The notes beneath the pieces were generated by a model. It worked only from the letters and a program-made list of their open reading frames with translations. It searched no databases and was not told the origin of the DNA. Of a stretch of DNA of 64,000 nt, positions 35,252 through 50,200 are shown piece by piece. Source of the DNA: Burhinus oedicnemus (lineage: Eukaryota; Chordata; Aves; Charadriiformes; Burhinidae). The stretch lies in contig VFFE01007624.1 in NCBI GenBank assembly GCA_008921705.1, forward strand, positions 1,690,318 through 1,754,317. The letters run 5' to 3'. The position numbers were made by a program, and so were the translations under genes. Within the stretch, counting starts at the first letter, position 1. The number at the start of each line of letters is the position of its first letter.

Positions 35252-38200
35252 CTGAAATGTACACAAACATTGCTGTAAGCCAAGGGTGGCCAATCTGTTG
35301 AGCCGGTCAAGCGCAGTTCCCATGCCAAGGCAACATCACGTGAGCAGCGAGAGGGCCATGCTGGCGTGGGAGCACAGGGTAGTCCAGATCCCCAGCTGCC
35401 GAGGAAATGAGCCAGCAGGGACTGCCAAAGCTGACATCGCCGAGCTGCCGGGGGGTCCCGTCTGCAGCCCCAGGCCAACCTCATCTCAAACTGGGCTCCT
35501 GGGGAACCACTGTCACCTCCTGCCTGGTAGCTGCTCCCAACCCTCCCTGCCGCATCCATTAAAGGGAGATTGGTGAATATATACTGTCACCTTCATTCTT
35601 TGAAGTTTTTTCTAAGGGGGGAGAGAGTCTGGAAGGTCAATATCCTTGCATCAGACTATTCTGTACAATGCCAAGAGAGTTAAACAAGTTGTTCCATGAG
35701 CAGCAGAAGTCAAGAACCCTGTTTTCCTGCAGATTTGGGGAGGTTTTTGACTTCATCCTCTCTTCCTTCAGCTATAGGACCCCAGCCGGGCACTATGCAT
35801 AGGATGATTAGCCAAGGCTGGGTTCTTTCCCTAGGTGGGGCAATTACTGGAATCTTCTACTCAGAACAAGGGCTTTTCCTGGAACTTGCAACTGTCTGCC
35901 CTATTCAAACTTGGCTGAGATAGCCAGTGAGCTTAAAAATTATTGCAGAGTACTGACAGAAAGAGCATGTGCATAGACTTCAGTTCTCCAGGAAATCAAG
36001 CTAGCACTGTCCTTCACTTCCCCCGTCAGCCCCAAGGGAGCCGGTGCAGTAACCTCTGGAAATATAAAACTTGGAGCTTTTGCTCTGCCCTGGCAGGGTC
36101 CTTGCTCTGTCAGAGGAATGGAAACAATTTAAAATGCACCAAAGCCATTCCCTGCCACAAAACTCAGCTGGATGCCTTTCCAGCCTGCACACAAAGAAGC
36201 CTTTACCCAGAGAGGAACACAGGACTCAAAGAAACAAATTGGATTATCAATCCATTGCAAAAAGGCAAGTACCTGTAAAAAACTGGATAATTCAAAATAG
36301 CATCTACTCTGCCCTATTTCCTCAGCCACGTGACAAGGTTTAAGTTACTGAGAGGATAATTTAGCAACATGAAGGCTTAAATGTTAAGCTAAATGTTCTA
36401 CCTTCCGCTGTTCAGCTAGTGGTTCTTCAGTAAACTCTTTCGCAGTAGGTTCTAGCTCATCTAGTTTTTGATGCTTGTCCAAAGCAGCCAGCACAGCATC
36501 ATGAAGAGTTAGAAAGAACCTTTCTTTGGTGACACAGCTGTCAAAGAAATCATTCTTCTCCAAGTCTGCTATCACAGAGGCTATAAAAAATGGGGGAAAA
36601 CAAATAAAGCAGCAAAATCACACTAAGCAATACAGCTAAAACATTTCACTTAAGTTTAAAACTTATCCTTGGAGATAAGTTAGTATTAGTAAACAAATTC
36701 TATACTCACAGTGACAGCCAGCTAGAAGGACCGTAATGTCAATATTGTGGAACATATGGATGATCTGTGGAAAGAATTCCATATGGGCATTAGAGCAATT
36801 CTGCATAATACAAGCGCACTAGAAGGTAAAACACAAACAGGGAAATAAAACCTGCCTTGTAGTGTGTTATCTCTGAAGGAAACCCTTATTCCGGTACCTC
36901 AAATCCTGGTTTTGAGTTCAGCACTAAACAACCAACTTGTCCAAGATGTTATTGAATGCTGACTCCAGAAGCAGGGCAGGTCACAGCCAGACCCCATGCT
37001 GGCCCTCCCACAGCTCACTACGCAGCACAAAGTGCTATTTCCTCACTTCAACAAAGAATTGTCCCAGGAACAGGCTAACTTGAAACTTCTCTCCATGCAC
37101 AGATGCTGTGCCCACGTGGAAACGAGAATAGGAACCCATATTTTCAAGTGTGACCCGGAATTCTGGTTGTCTCAGTTTTCATGTCCAACGTTTTTACATG
37201 TATCAACTAAGTGTTACAGGAATCAGATTTTAGAGGGGATAGATTCTCACCATTTTCTCAATGCCTGACCCTTTGTAATTAAAAAGTAGTTAATTTTTAT
37301 TTTTTTTTTAAGGCAACAAAACTCGTTATTTCAGAGAATCACAGAATTTCAGAATATGGAGCTGGAAGGAATCTGGAAAGACTTTGACTTTACCGCCCTT
37401 TCCCATTTAATGGGTGGCAAATAAGGATTTTAGGGACATCAGCTCAGTTCACAATTATTCCCAACAGGTGTTAATTTAGCCTCTTATTAAACAAAAATCT
37501 TTTGAAGTTGAGCTACAGAGTTTGAGGGAGCTGACTAAGAATCCATCTGGAACCATATCTTTCTGAGAAGCACAGCTACATGAAATTTATTTTTGCTAAA
37601 TATATATCTCCATTGGCTAGGATCCCCACTTGAAGACTTAAAAGTTCAGGGCATACTTCAAAGAAAAGGCTAATTAGGCAGTCAGCAATAATAACAAAAT
37701 TACTCTAGATGAAGACAGTAGGTTTATATCTGACACTGTAGTAGTTTTATATCTGACATTTCAAAAGAAGAGTTGGGGTTTTTTTAAGTGTCCAGCTAGA
37801 AGAAAAAATAAACAGCCAAAATGGAAAAAACAAAGTAGACATTTTTATAAATGTGGTTTGAGTTTACATTATTCTAGAACTGGTTGCAGTGGAAGACAGG
37901 CTTTTGCATGTCCTTTGTATGGATAGCAGGGCTTTTGTTTTTTAAAAAAGTAGTTTTATGGGAATTTATTAATTTCTGAAACTCGATAGCCAAATCTCAC
38001 ACCTTTAAAGGTCAACTGGAAGATATGTGGATTGTTATGTCGCAGGGCGTTCTAGGCTAACAAGAAACATAAGACATTGGGTAAACTTCAGGTTTCACAG
38101 TTACGTGCAGTTAGGTTGCTTACCTGTCGCAGTAACTCTGAACCTATCAAATCCACAAATTGCACCATGCTGAAATCTAAAATAATGGTGTGAACTGGAC

Positions 38201-41200
38201 GTGGCAAATGCACTGGCTGTTCTTCCTGATGTAACTGTACCGAGGAATTATCTATGGCAGAGCCTGCTGAAAGGCAAGCTCTCCTCCCTTCATCCTCGTT
38301 CTTTTCGGTCGCAAGTCCCGTGTTAAAGCCTGGGGATGCATCGGCTGCTCCCACCAAAAATATCCTAGAGCTGAGTTTGTCTCCATACTTTGACCAATGT
38401 ACCAAATTAACTGACGATGAGGAGGAATCGCTGTCTGCATGACGTTGCTTCACCAGTTTCTCTGTATATGGTATCTAAGATGGAAAATGGAGAGTACACC
38501 AGTGGTTGGAAGAATTGGGCCCAGGAGGAGGAAAATTTCTGGCTGCAAGTAAGACAGTACTGTAAATCATATGATATTTCTTCTCTCATGATAAAAAACA
38601 CGTGAAATAACACTAAATATAGCACAAAGCCACAAGAGTATGCAAAGTAGCAGGTGACTTAGGCAAGGCTCAGATGTGGTTAAGCTGAGTGCCGTCAGCC
38701 ACCAAATAGTACGGTGGTACCTCACTCTTCCACACTTTGAAATGGCCTGTGATACTGGAATCTGACTTGTTCAGCCAACCTTTCAGAAAAGAAGAAAAAA
38801 AAGATTGCCCATGGCCATTGCCTTTCTGAGCAACAGGAAGCTGACTTACTGGCCGAGTTCTGCAGACCTTTGATTCACCTACTCTTTTGTATGGCAGCTG
38901 GCCACAGAACGGACTGATTTCATCAATTTTTCTTTCTTAACAGTTCCAAATGTGTTTTTTAATTTTTATAACACAGGAAAGGAAAAGTCACTCCCTGCAT
39001 TTTTGTACTTTAGAAGATGACATTAAATTATCTAAAGCACCTTGGTGCCAGCTATGTTTTCCAAACCACTGTCTTTCAACCCATTTCTCATACAATGGCT
39101 TTTACAAATCACATATAACTGCTTGAAAAATACCTTCTAAAGACAGTCCATTCCCTGAAGTTCCTGTCATATATTGTCTAAGGCAATTCAGAAAATTTAG
39201 ATAAAGAGGGACATGAGTGACTCCAGAAGATGCACAGCAGCAAATTATAGTAAAGGTGAGAAATCCTCTAATCATTATAATCGTAGCTGCCTTTGAGGTA
39301 TTTTGTACTTGCACTTGGCAGCATTGGTATGGAACAAATTCCTCCGAAGCAAGGGAATTCTCTCACTTCTATGGGGAAAAAGAATAAAATCCCTATTGAA
39401 GCACCTGACAAAATGAATTCTTTCAGCTGAGGAGAGGATATGTTGAATACTTCAATCGATAGTTAATTCACCCAGTAAGCTGAGCTACTATTGCTCTATA
39501 ACATAAAGTATGTGTAAAGAAATACAATGGTAACGTTTGCTTATTTTCATACAGCAAGTATATATATGCTTTATGTAAACATTTACAGCCTTTTCATTAC
39601 TGGCAAGCTAAGAACATTGTCCTCAGTAACATAAAACCAGGCACCTCAAACAAACAGACTAGATAAATATACTTTTAAAGCTGACCCTAGGTGGTGGTAG
39701 AGGTGGATTACACACACAAGAGCATTTAAGATCTTTTCTTTCCACTGCAGTGTCAGACAGACTAATTAAAGCCCTCATTTCACTTTCATCTAGAGGCACT
39801 GCTTTCATGTCCATCTGAAAAAGAAAGGCAGTTTTATTACAGTTTTTATCTCCCCTAATGCAGGCTCTTAGAAACTTCCGCTGCCTGAAAAAGTGGTATT
39901 TACCTTGCGTAACAAATAGGTTTTGAAGCGATTCATGTTTGCGAAAGAGATGGAAGAACAGCACTGGAAGATTCTGATACCTTCAATCTCCCTTGCCTGT
40001 AAAACAAAAGTTGGATCTGTGAGGGCTGTACCTAGCAGGAGCTATTTTTCCCCTCCTGACTGTTTGTGTCGTAATCTGCAAGGTCCTACCCTAAGGACAG
40101 AGTTTGTCTGGTCACATTGTTGACTACACAGCATACTGGTAGTGGCATTGGCAGCATGGACCTAACTACCATAAACTAATCTGTTTCTCTTGCAATTAAA
40201 AACATACCTCCAGCAGATCTGTGACAGATGACAGTTGCCTGCTCCAATATAAAATAACCCAAATTGTTTTTAATGCTCATTACAGAAAACATACACTATA
40301 CCCTCGTCTTACTAACCTTGTCCTTATATGATTCGCAAATCCATCAGCATAGCATTGGGAACGTACCTATGCAGCAAAGGCACAGCTCTCTACTGCTGTA
40401 TTGCCTAATTCTGTATGGTGCAGGTCTTGAAAATAACGTGCTAAAAAGGCCCATGCCCTACCTATTATCCCATCACCGGGAGAACCTGTGAGTCAGTCTA
40501 GCAAACGCACCGTTGTTATTGTGAAAACATACGTAGAGCGGACAAAACCAGGCTGAGAAAAGCAGGTCAGCAAAAAATGCCAAACAACTCTGGAAAGGAC
40601 AGCAGCGTGGCTTCCACCGTGGAACGGATGGACACAAGGAGCTCCAAAGGCCCAAGCAGGCTGAGCTAGGTATCTGAATCACTTCACACTACATATACTT
40701 AAGCGTTCTTCAGTTTTCAAAGTTTAGAATCAAATGAACTGAGTCTGAATGGTCACCCCCAGGCATTTAAGGGAAGAAGCTGCATTACAGAGAGAGATGG
40801 AACATTTGTTTTTTGTTTTCTCTTACGGCTCTGTAGACGGATAAACTTCTATAAATATTCATGTTTGGAATCTGTCCCAGCACCACCATCTTCATTCTGA
40901 AACAAGATGTTTATTAGGTTTTCACAGAGAACAGAGAAAAACCATCTGTTCCCAAAAGCTCGATCTCCATTTCTCTCCTCTTCACTGGATACATCAACTG
41001 TAACTTAGAGGGTGCCAGTACAAAAAGTTATTCACTCATAATTAGGGTTCTTTGAGTAGGGGAGCGGTACACAAACACAGCCTTCAGCTACACTGGTGTC
41101 CTCAAGAATGCATAATGTGTCATTTCTAGCTCTGGAACACTTGGATTATTGTTATTACGCTAGGAAGGGTGTTCCCTCTCCATCTCCTCACAGCCCTCCT

Positions 41201-44200
41201 CAAAGATACATCTCCACTGACAGGTAGAGGCAGCTATAACCTGTGCTTAGAGCTGGCTGCACATAGGCTAGGTCTGATCCAGAGGTAGCGTAGCAGCATT
41301 AATGCAGGGGTTTGCCTTGAAGGAGAATATTTTGGTTTGGGTACCGTGCTTTGCTAATGGTGCTGCAAGGTTTTGGGGCAGGTTCTGGTCAGTTCAGGGC
41401 TTGGGTGGAATAAACATCTGGCTGGTTGGCTGGTTGCTGGAGAACTCGAAGGCAGTGGGCCCTGATATATGGAAAATTGTTGTCAAGACACTCTTCAAAG
41501 CAATCTGTTTGCAGGTAACTTCCCATGCTTTTTTGAGTGTTGTTGGCATAATGCTGTCACTGGTAGGAAACGGATAAGTGGTTATCTATCCTGAAGATAG
41601 ATCTTCTATCTATCCTATGGACAACAAGGATACTCAGCTGAACAGTGGCTGCAGAAATGCCCATTCACAATGCTCCTTAAATCCCAAGGCAAACCCAGGA
41701 GCATAACTCTGAGCAGAGGCAATACAGTGAGTTTCAGACAGCAACTGAAATTCTTCCTGAAGGTATTTTTTCAGAGCCGCTCTGGATCAGATCACAAGCA
41801 GTTCGATATTTGCAGCAACTGAGTTATTTCCTGCCTCTCTCCATGTTATTCTAGAGGCTTCAGTCTACTCAGACAAGCACCTCCCTATCATGGTAAATCT
41901 CATGAGGTGTGGCTTGGATTTATGAATGATTTTCCTGTTTGGATTAGCAGCTAATAAACTGAGTAATGTGTGCCTGACGTAACCTCCCTCCCCTATCACG
42001 AACTGAGTTTGTGGAGAAGATAAAGCAACGTGGTAAATGGCAGTGAAGACTGAGGAACAGATTTAAAATAAAGTCACAACATCCCATTTTACCCCAATAG
42101 AAGTGTTTATACAGATCACCTCTCCTGGCTGATGCTTACATGACAATAGCATGGTACACCTGCAGAAGGGACCAGTCCATGACCTCGAAAAGATTATTGG
42201 TTTGGGATACCAACAGGGAGACTCCAGAAGGACCTGACTGAAGTGTTTACAAACATGAAACAGCTTTTTCATTGTCACACATATAACTATCTCTAAAACA
42301 TCAACTCTAAGAAAAACTAGTATTTTGTTTTAAAAGTTACAGGTACCTGTGTGACCTGATGGTGATTATGAAGAAAGTAAATCCCATGGCAATCGCTAAA
42401 CCGACATCAAGACCAAAACAAAGCACTGCAGCAAAAGTTACAAGCCAAATAACCTTTGAACAAGAAACAGAGAGAACACGAGCAGTAAAAAGATGCAAAA
42501 TGACCTCCAACTTGGCCCCAGCATTTGCAAATTGCAGGCAAAAAAAAGGCTAGAAATGGTAATACATGAAAAGCTTTGTTGGCACATCTAGCCCAACCCA
42601 GTACTGCAAGTAGTTGCAAACAAGGATCACAAATTTCAGTTCAAATCTCCAGCCTTTTTAACAGGTCTTCAGTTATTAGCAAAACCCACATCATATTGGG
42701 GGTCTTTCTCTTTACGAGAAATCCTGCACAAGAGTTGACATCAGAATGTGGCCCCAGCTGGCAGCTAAACAATTTCCTTCTTAGGGGATCTGGGAAGTAA
42801 CAACAATAATCAGTTCTCCCTGTACAGAATTAATTGCAAATGGATGTGTAGAGATTTCAATACACTTCTTTCAGCGGATATTTCAAAGGATCCCTTTTCT
42901 AAGGGAATGCCCACTACTTTGCCCTGCCCTCCCAAAACATCCGTTTCTCCGTTTAAGGCACAGTCCAAATCTTTGATGGCTTTTTTTGTCACTTACGAAA
43001 TGATACTTATCCTGTCTCCACAGGATGGGGACATCCAGAAATTTTTCAAGAAAAGGGAGCATGTTAAATACCACAATAGCAGCCAGTATATCCTGTGGAA
43101 ATCAGAAAAACAGCATCTATTATTTTCTTATTTTTTTGTTTGCAACCACAAACATGCTAAGGAACAGATAGCCATGACAGACAAACTGCTTGAAATTAAA
43201 ATCCTGTAGTAGCTTTATTTCCATAATTTTTATAGCTATGTATAACCGTTCTCCTCTGATCTGCAAACCAACATGAAACTAGCACATAACTTCTTGTTTG
43301 ACTTCACAATTGCTCCTGCCAATACAGCTGGACTTCCTCCTGCAATGCTATGTGTAGTTTCCATTACAGAGCTCTTCAGTGAATCTCTACGCCTCCTGCA
43401 GCGCTAGGAGAAAGGCCAACACTACCTACAGAATTAAGAGCTGCTGTTTCAAAGAATGGTTTCACTTAGCACGGGTAGTTCATTGCCAGATTTAGGAAGT
43501 TGTTTGACACCATTTGTTGAAACAGCCTTTCTTAGCAACGAAAAAGACACTGAAGGGAAGTGGATGGATACTTCTGTTTTGTCAGCTAATTTTGGGAAAG
43601 GGATTAATTCTCCCATCTTAAAAAAAGGCCAGGAAAAAATCAGGAAGTAATGCTCTGTCAGTGGTTCCCTAAGAAAACTTAGAGGAAAAAAAGAAAGTCT
43701 CAATAAAACTTTAAGGGAAAAGTGGAAAATTGAGTACTCTGAATAATCTACAATAAAAAAATGTTTATAGGCACACTGGCAATGCAAAATCCACACAAGG
43801 CAGTTTAGAAGTCCATATGGTTTTAAAATAAACCCCAAAGACCAAGCTAGAATCAGAGACACTAAACCCAAATTTCCATTTTGAAGATTTTATTTACCTC
43901 TTTCCACTAAAGATTTTGAAGCACCCATCTTGGAACTACTTATACCAAGGCAGAAGAGGAACTCATGAATTTGTTCTACAGGTGTGCAAAAGCTTAGAAG
44001 ATGTGAGACCAAAAATGAAGTACAACGTTTAAATTATAGAGGCTGGCACTGAAATTTCAGTCCAGTTTTAGCCAAGGAATTTTAGCTTGTACTGATCAGT
44101 GAGAGATGGGAGAGAGATGCAATATTTATTACCTAATACGTTAGCCTGCTGAAATTTAGGAGTTTAAAGTTATTATTTTGGTTTGGTCCATCCCTGAGAA

Positions 44201-47200
44201 TGATTAAATCTAGAGCATGATATAATCCCTAACTGTCCCAGAAAATCTTCATATTATACTTTGAAAATCTTCATTTTATGCTTAGAAGGTAAGTAGACTG
44301 CTGCCATAACTATTTCAGGTTCACTTACATTAGGTATCGCCTGGAAAAAATGTCCGAGTTTCAGCGCAATCACCAGCATCATAGATGCTCCAATCGCTGC
44401 TGCTAACTGAACAGAAATACTGTATCAGAGAGGCCTGACAGAACCATTTCCTTACTTGTCCTCTCTAAACAAGTAGGTATGGCCCATGTAACACCACCGA
44501 CTGGGAAAAATAACCAGGGCACAATTAACAAAGGTCACAGGTATGCTGCCATGCATGGTACAAATTCTAGAATACTCAAGCTGAAAGAGTAGATATAAAT
44601 TTGACCTAAATGGACTATTCTTAGGCACAACAGAACAATGCAGGATTTTGGTTTGATAATTTCACCTGAGTAGTAAGATAATTCTCTTGCAAGTCAGATT
44701 TTGGAATAAACTCTTTATTGAATAAAATTACTTTTATGATGCAGTGAAGCATGTACAAACATTCAGTTAAGAGTTATGACAAAACCATTATTACATATTA
44801 TTATTACGTATTACAGCCTTTTTCCCCCCTAAAAAAAAGATCACAAAGTCAAGTACTCAAAAGTTAGGAAGAAGTGGCAGAATTAAGGGTGCACAAACGA
44901 TTTTCCATTTGGCTTTTCGGGTATATTCACTAAAACACAGTTTTAAACTGCATGGACGTATCCTATTCTCCCCACAGGAATCTGGTTTCTTGCATGGCAC
45001 ATCATGTGCCATGTATCATGTAAGTATAGTACATAATATAACACACACACAGAGGGTCTCTGAATTCAGGTTGCATGGGTACATAACTTTATATCTCACA
45101 AATTCTTTAGATTAGATGTCAGCCTACACTCAGTACACAGTGATTTTAGATGAGAGTTTGGAAGCTTAACAAATCCAGACCAGCTCACCTGTGTTCTTCC
45201 ACCTGTCTTCTCTTGAATGACAGTTCCAGAAATAGCACAGCTGACCACAAAGCTTTTGAAAAATGAGCTGAAAATATTGCACAGCCCTGCTGCTATCAGC
45301 TCCTGCAAAACCGAAACAGAAGGAAGCTGAGAAAACCTCAAATGAATGACTTACCTTCATAGAAGTAGCTTATCAGGAATTCCTTTCCTTTTGCTCACGC
45401 TTGCTGGTTGGTCATCTGTGTTGCTAAGCTCAGGAAACCTTCTGGAAAGCAAGGTCTCCCATGGTTAAATGAGCTCTCTTAAAAGGCATACAGCTTTCAC
45501 AGCTGAGGATCTCATGGACCCAAAAATGCAGTTCCTTCTTTCAAAGAAATGTGCTTAGTACCCCAAAGCTATGAAGCACTGACTTTCAAGCTAACATGTG
45601 GCAAATCTCAGTATGCAGCATAGTAGACCTGGACAAAAGCTGAGTGGAAAGGACATTGCCTTTATATCTATGGCTTAGTTCCATTCTAGTAAAGATCCAA
45701 AGCCATCACAAGAAGCTAATCACAGAGTAGTGCAAAATGCCTAATGCTTACTAACTCTAGCACATTGGAAATTGACAGTTTTAGCGTAAAAGCTTCTCAG
45801 AGCAATCACTCTGGGCAGAGAATCCGTACACTGGGATGGTAGCCGCATAGAGAAGAACTACAGCTGCTCTGGCCACTTACAATTTCAGCTATTAATTTAT
45901 CATGCTTTTATAGTCTCATGGATTCATGACAGCACCGGTCCTCAGGGATCACTTGCAGCACTCTGTATGTGTGAGGTTCATCCCCATCAGTGGGAATATC
46001 TTGCATGTCTACTGCTGTCAGGTAGTTAGTGGCTTTGCAAGTCGAGTTCAGCTTGCTTCTTAGCCTAGGAGGTATCTGCAGTTTTGCAGTTTTGTTCTCA
46101 CCTGATTGCCAGCAATATTGTAGTTGTGAAGTGAAGCATACCTCTCCCCAACAAAAACAAGTAGGAAATAGCTTACAAAAGCAAGGGAGAAGGCATGCTG
46201 TATGATCTTGCTCAGGTTTGATAAATCTGGCCGCGTAGGAGGCAGAAACCTACAGGATCAGAGAAGAGATATGTTTAGACCTGTTCTGAGCTCTGTCCAC
46301 AGTAACTCCAAACCCAGGATCATCATGAGAGGCATCCAGCACCCCACAGGAGATGCTCTCAACCTCCTCACAAAAAAATGCAAATTCCTTCCTTGTGCTA
46401 ATAAAACCTGTAGTTTGAATTCTGCTTATGCATAGAAATGATAATGCAATTAAAATTCTTCAAGACTTATTCAAATAGCTGTACTTCTCAGTAAAAGTCA
46501 TCCCATGTCAGATTTCAAGAACAGGCTGAAACACCTCTTTTGTATCTCAGAAGTACAAACTCGTAAATCGCATAGATTACTAACCTCTGAGGAATCATAC
46601 TGACCACAGCACTACTAGATTCAGCGTGAAGATGAATGCGATTAGAAATAATGGTGACTGTGATAATCTGGGGAAAAAAATCAAGAAGCAATACTAGAGA
46701 TTATATAGCATTGGCTCCTGAAACTGTACACAATCCATCTAAAGACAGTTAATCTTGTAGAGTATTTAAAGGACTTCAGCACAGATTCAGTGTGTAAATA
46801 TAACAGCATCTCAAAGTAATATGTGAAATGTTTTTTGAAATAAAGTATATTGTACTCTCTGTTAGTTCAATTATCACAACGACATTTTGAAGATCACTTA
46901 CCAAGAGAAGTTCCATAGGAAATGCAATAGGACTATGTTTATAAGTTATCTTGATAGATGTATTGACTCGTAGTACAGCCATGCTCAGCAAAAATAGCAA
47001 TATGCTGGTGGCATTAGCCTTTGGGAGAGCCAGGAAGTAATGAAATAGATTCTGAAAAAGAATCATCACAGAGAGGATCAGAGGCAGATACTACAACTAT
47101 TTCTATATTCCAGGAGATTGACATAGGTTGCCCTGACACTTGAACTCATCCTTTCTGCTACGGTGGTATCTTCAGTTAGAAGAAGAGGGATGCTAAGAGA

Positions 47201-50200
47201 AAAACACTATTTAAAAATCTGTATCATCTATTGGTATCTGCAGAGAAAACACTGCCACAAATAGCTCAGATCTAGTACCGTGATTCTTCTCTCCTCTACA
47301 CTACCATTTTCTCAAGTTGTCTGATTGACATTACCGAAGTAAATTAGAATGAATTAGCTTTAACTTGTCTTTAGCTTGGAGTCTGCTGCTTCTTTGACAG
47401 ATATGATAAAGACACTGTGTACCAAATAGCTTCCCCATGATGATCTAGTGAGGAAAAAAGTACCTTTTCCTCTAACCTTTGCTCTACTACAATTATAGAC
47501 ATGCTGAAAATGTATTATAGAGCTACATAAGTAATTAAAAATATGCACACAGACTTTTCTTCTTGCATATCATAAGCTCCATACACTGTTGAAGACAACA
47601 GGAAGGCAAAACAAACCACAGCTGAGACTTGCACAAATATCCCTTAGCAACTGGCTTAGATTGAAATTGCCTTCAATTTCTGAAGCTGTTCTTTTCTTTG
47701 CCCTCCAAGAAGCATGCATTTCTTCAACTAATAATGAATTTACTCACATAAAAAATGCCCAGGGGACCCTTATGGAAGTCAAGCATGATGTCAAAGATAA
47801 AGGTAAACTGTGACACAATGACATGCAATGCTGCTGCAGTGAGGTAAGCATCAATGAGAGTCTTCGGCACGTATGTTGTTACAAACCCCAGGCAAAAGCA
47901 ACCTAGCAGCAACTGTATGGAACAAACGAGAAGCGAGACGTGATATAATTATCGATGTCTAACTCCGCCCTTCTTGTTTCCATATTTGAAGAGCATGACT
48001 CTTCACTGCCATACATGATGGATAGTTATTTGAACATGCTATTTTCATTATGCACAATTAAGTAAGACACTGTCAAACCAAAATAGGAGCACTTTACATC
48101 AAGTGTGTGCAGTTATGTAGGACTACCTAAGGGTCAACATACTGCAGAACTGGTCAACATAAAGGATAATAATTTACTTCACACATATTAATCATGGACA
48201 CATGAATCTTAACCTATCGTATCTTTTTTGGAGAGCACGAGAGGAAGAGACAGACCTTCATGTCCCATTTTGCACAACATATGTATTCAAATGTGCTGAG
48301 CTTAGTTTTTGTGGTAAGAATATGCAAGCAGTACCAATTCTTACATTTTTATGAGAATGCACATAAGGATACATCAGTAAGGATATCAAACAGACTCATC
48401 TTCTACCTGAATGATGCCAGTCAAAAATGTTATTGATGCATTAAGCGTCAAGGCCTCCATGTAATCTTTCATAAATGTCGGGTCTGAGAAATTGTTCAGT
48501 GAACCATTAGAGGACAACGTTTGGTTGAAATCAGGAGTCTTCAGAATGTTTGTCACCACCATGTTTAGGATGCTGAATGAGCCTGGTACCCACAGAACAG
48601 AGAACAGAAAATGGAACCGCACGAGATGTTGCAACAAAGACTTATCTTAAAACCACGCATCCATCTCTTCCCTCCACCATCAGTCTGTGCAGTATGAGAC
48701 CGTCTATTTTAATTCATATATATAATCCACTTACATAATCAACTTTTACTGTTTCTGAGTAAGTACCTAAAGTTTCCAAAGTCCTGCCTGAAAATTTCAG
48801 ATTCCTACCGTTTTACAAGTGAACTCTTCAGTTGGTCACAGGCACAACAAAAAGATTTAAATGTAAAGCACAAAAAATGGTTGCATTACAGTGAGCTACC
48901 AGAAAGGCTGAAAAACATAGTCAGAGAAAGAACTGCCAATTTACTTAAGAGGCCAGAGCTCCGCATACCCATTCATTATGATAATGTGAAGGGCCTTCTC
49001 ACATGTAAACAGCATTTTAATAATCTAGCTTCTGAACAAATTAAGAATGTAAACCCATGAACAGTTCAGCCATGGCAAGAAACTGCGTGGAGAAGACCAT
49101 GGAGAAGACCAGGAGCCAAATTATGGTTCACAGTAACATCCTGGGGGTAAATGTCACGCAGCCTGCACTGGTCCTTTACTTTACGTAGGAGACACCTCCA
49201 TGACACTCCAGCCATCTCCTTTGCACTGCTGTCTGTGATAGCTCATGTCCTCAGGGGTACAAAGGACCTTGCAGCTGAAACTTGACTGACTTGGTGAAAT
49301 TCTCACCGCAGATCAGCTGCAGAAGTGGAACAACAATGAACTGAGAATCTGGGGATCTGGATTCTCACCTAAACATCATCTGCCTATTAGATGAAATAAA
49401 TGAGGACATCTTGCCAGTTTTTTGAAGCAGCATTGAACACAGTCTCTAAGTCCTGTAGAAACATTTCACAGTACAAAATAAACCTCACCAATTGAGATAT
49501 GATGCGAAGTCCCAAATATAACATACGTCAGCGAGCAGCAGAATGCAGAAAAGAAGCCATTGATATTTGGCAGAGGTAGCCTGGTCAGCCAAACTCCTAA
49601 AAGTCCTGGAAAGCAAAAATCTGTTTCTAAAGTCAAGAAAATTGGGCAGGCTCTCTATCTTTGGTTACTATTTTTAAGTAAAATTTCACTGATGAAAACC
49701 TGCCAACCCTTATGAAAATCCCATTTATTCACAGAATCACCACACATAGGTAGCACAAGCACTGGTCTTGCTTACACTACCTGCCACTTTCCAGTTTGGG
49801 TCTAAACATGCCACATCAGTGGCCATTCAACTCCCACAGTCTGTTTTTCGGGGAATTCAGGACCTGATAAAGCTAGCCCAGTTAGTGACAAAAGCCACTG
49901 GCTAACTAAAGATTAGACAAAGAACCAGAACAACTCTTTGTTTAGGCCACCTACTAGTGGGGTGGCTATGCATATGGCTGTCTAACAGACCTGATTTTGC
50001 CAAGTGGATTTTGCCATGTTATTGTTTTTGCAATATAGGAAAACGCTGCTATTAGTTTATATTTTGAGTAGTGTCCTCTCCTTGAAATTACACCATGTAA
50101 CATCTGATTATAGAAAAGAAGTTCTCCTGCAAATATGCAAGTAAATAGGTTAACGATTTAAGGAACTTCTAAGGTGAAAGTTCCCACATAACCTGATGAC

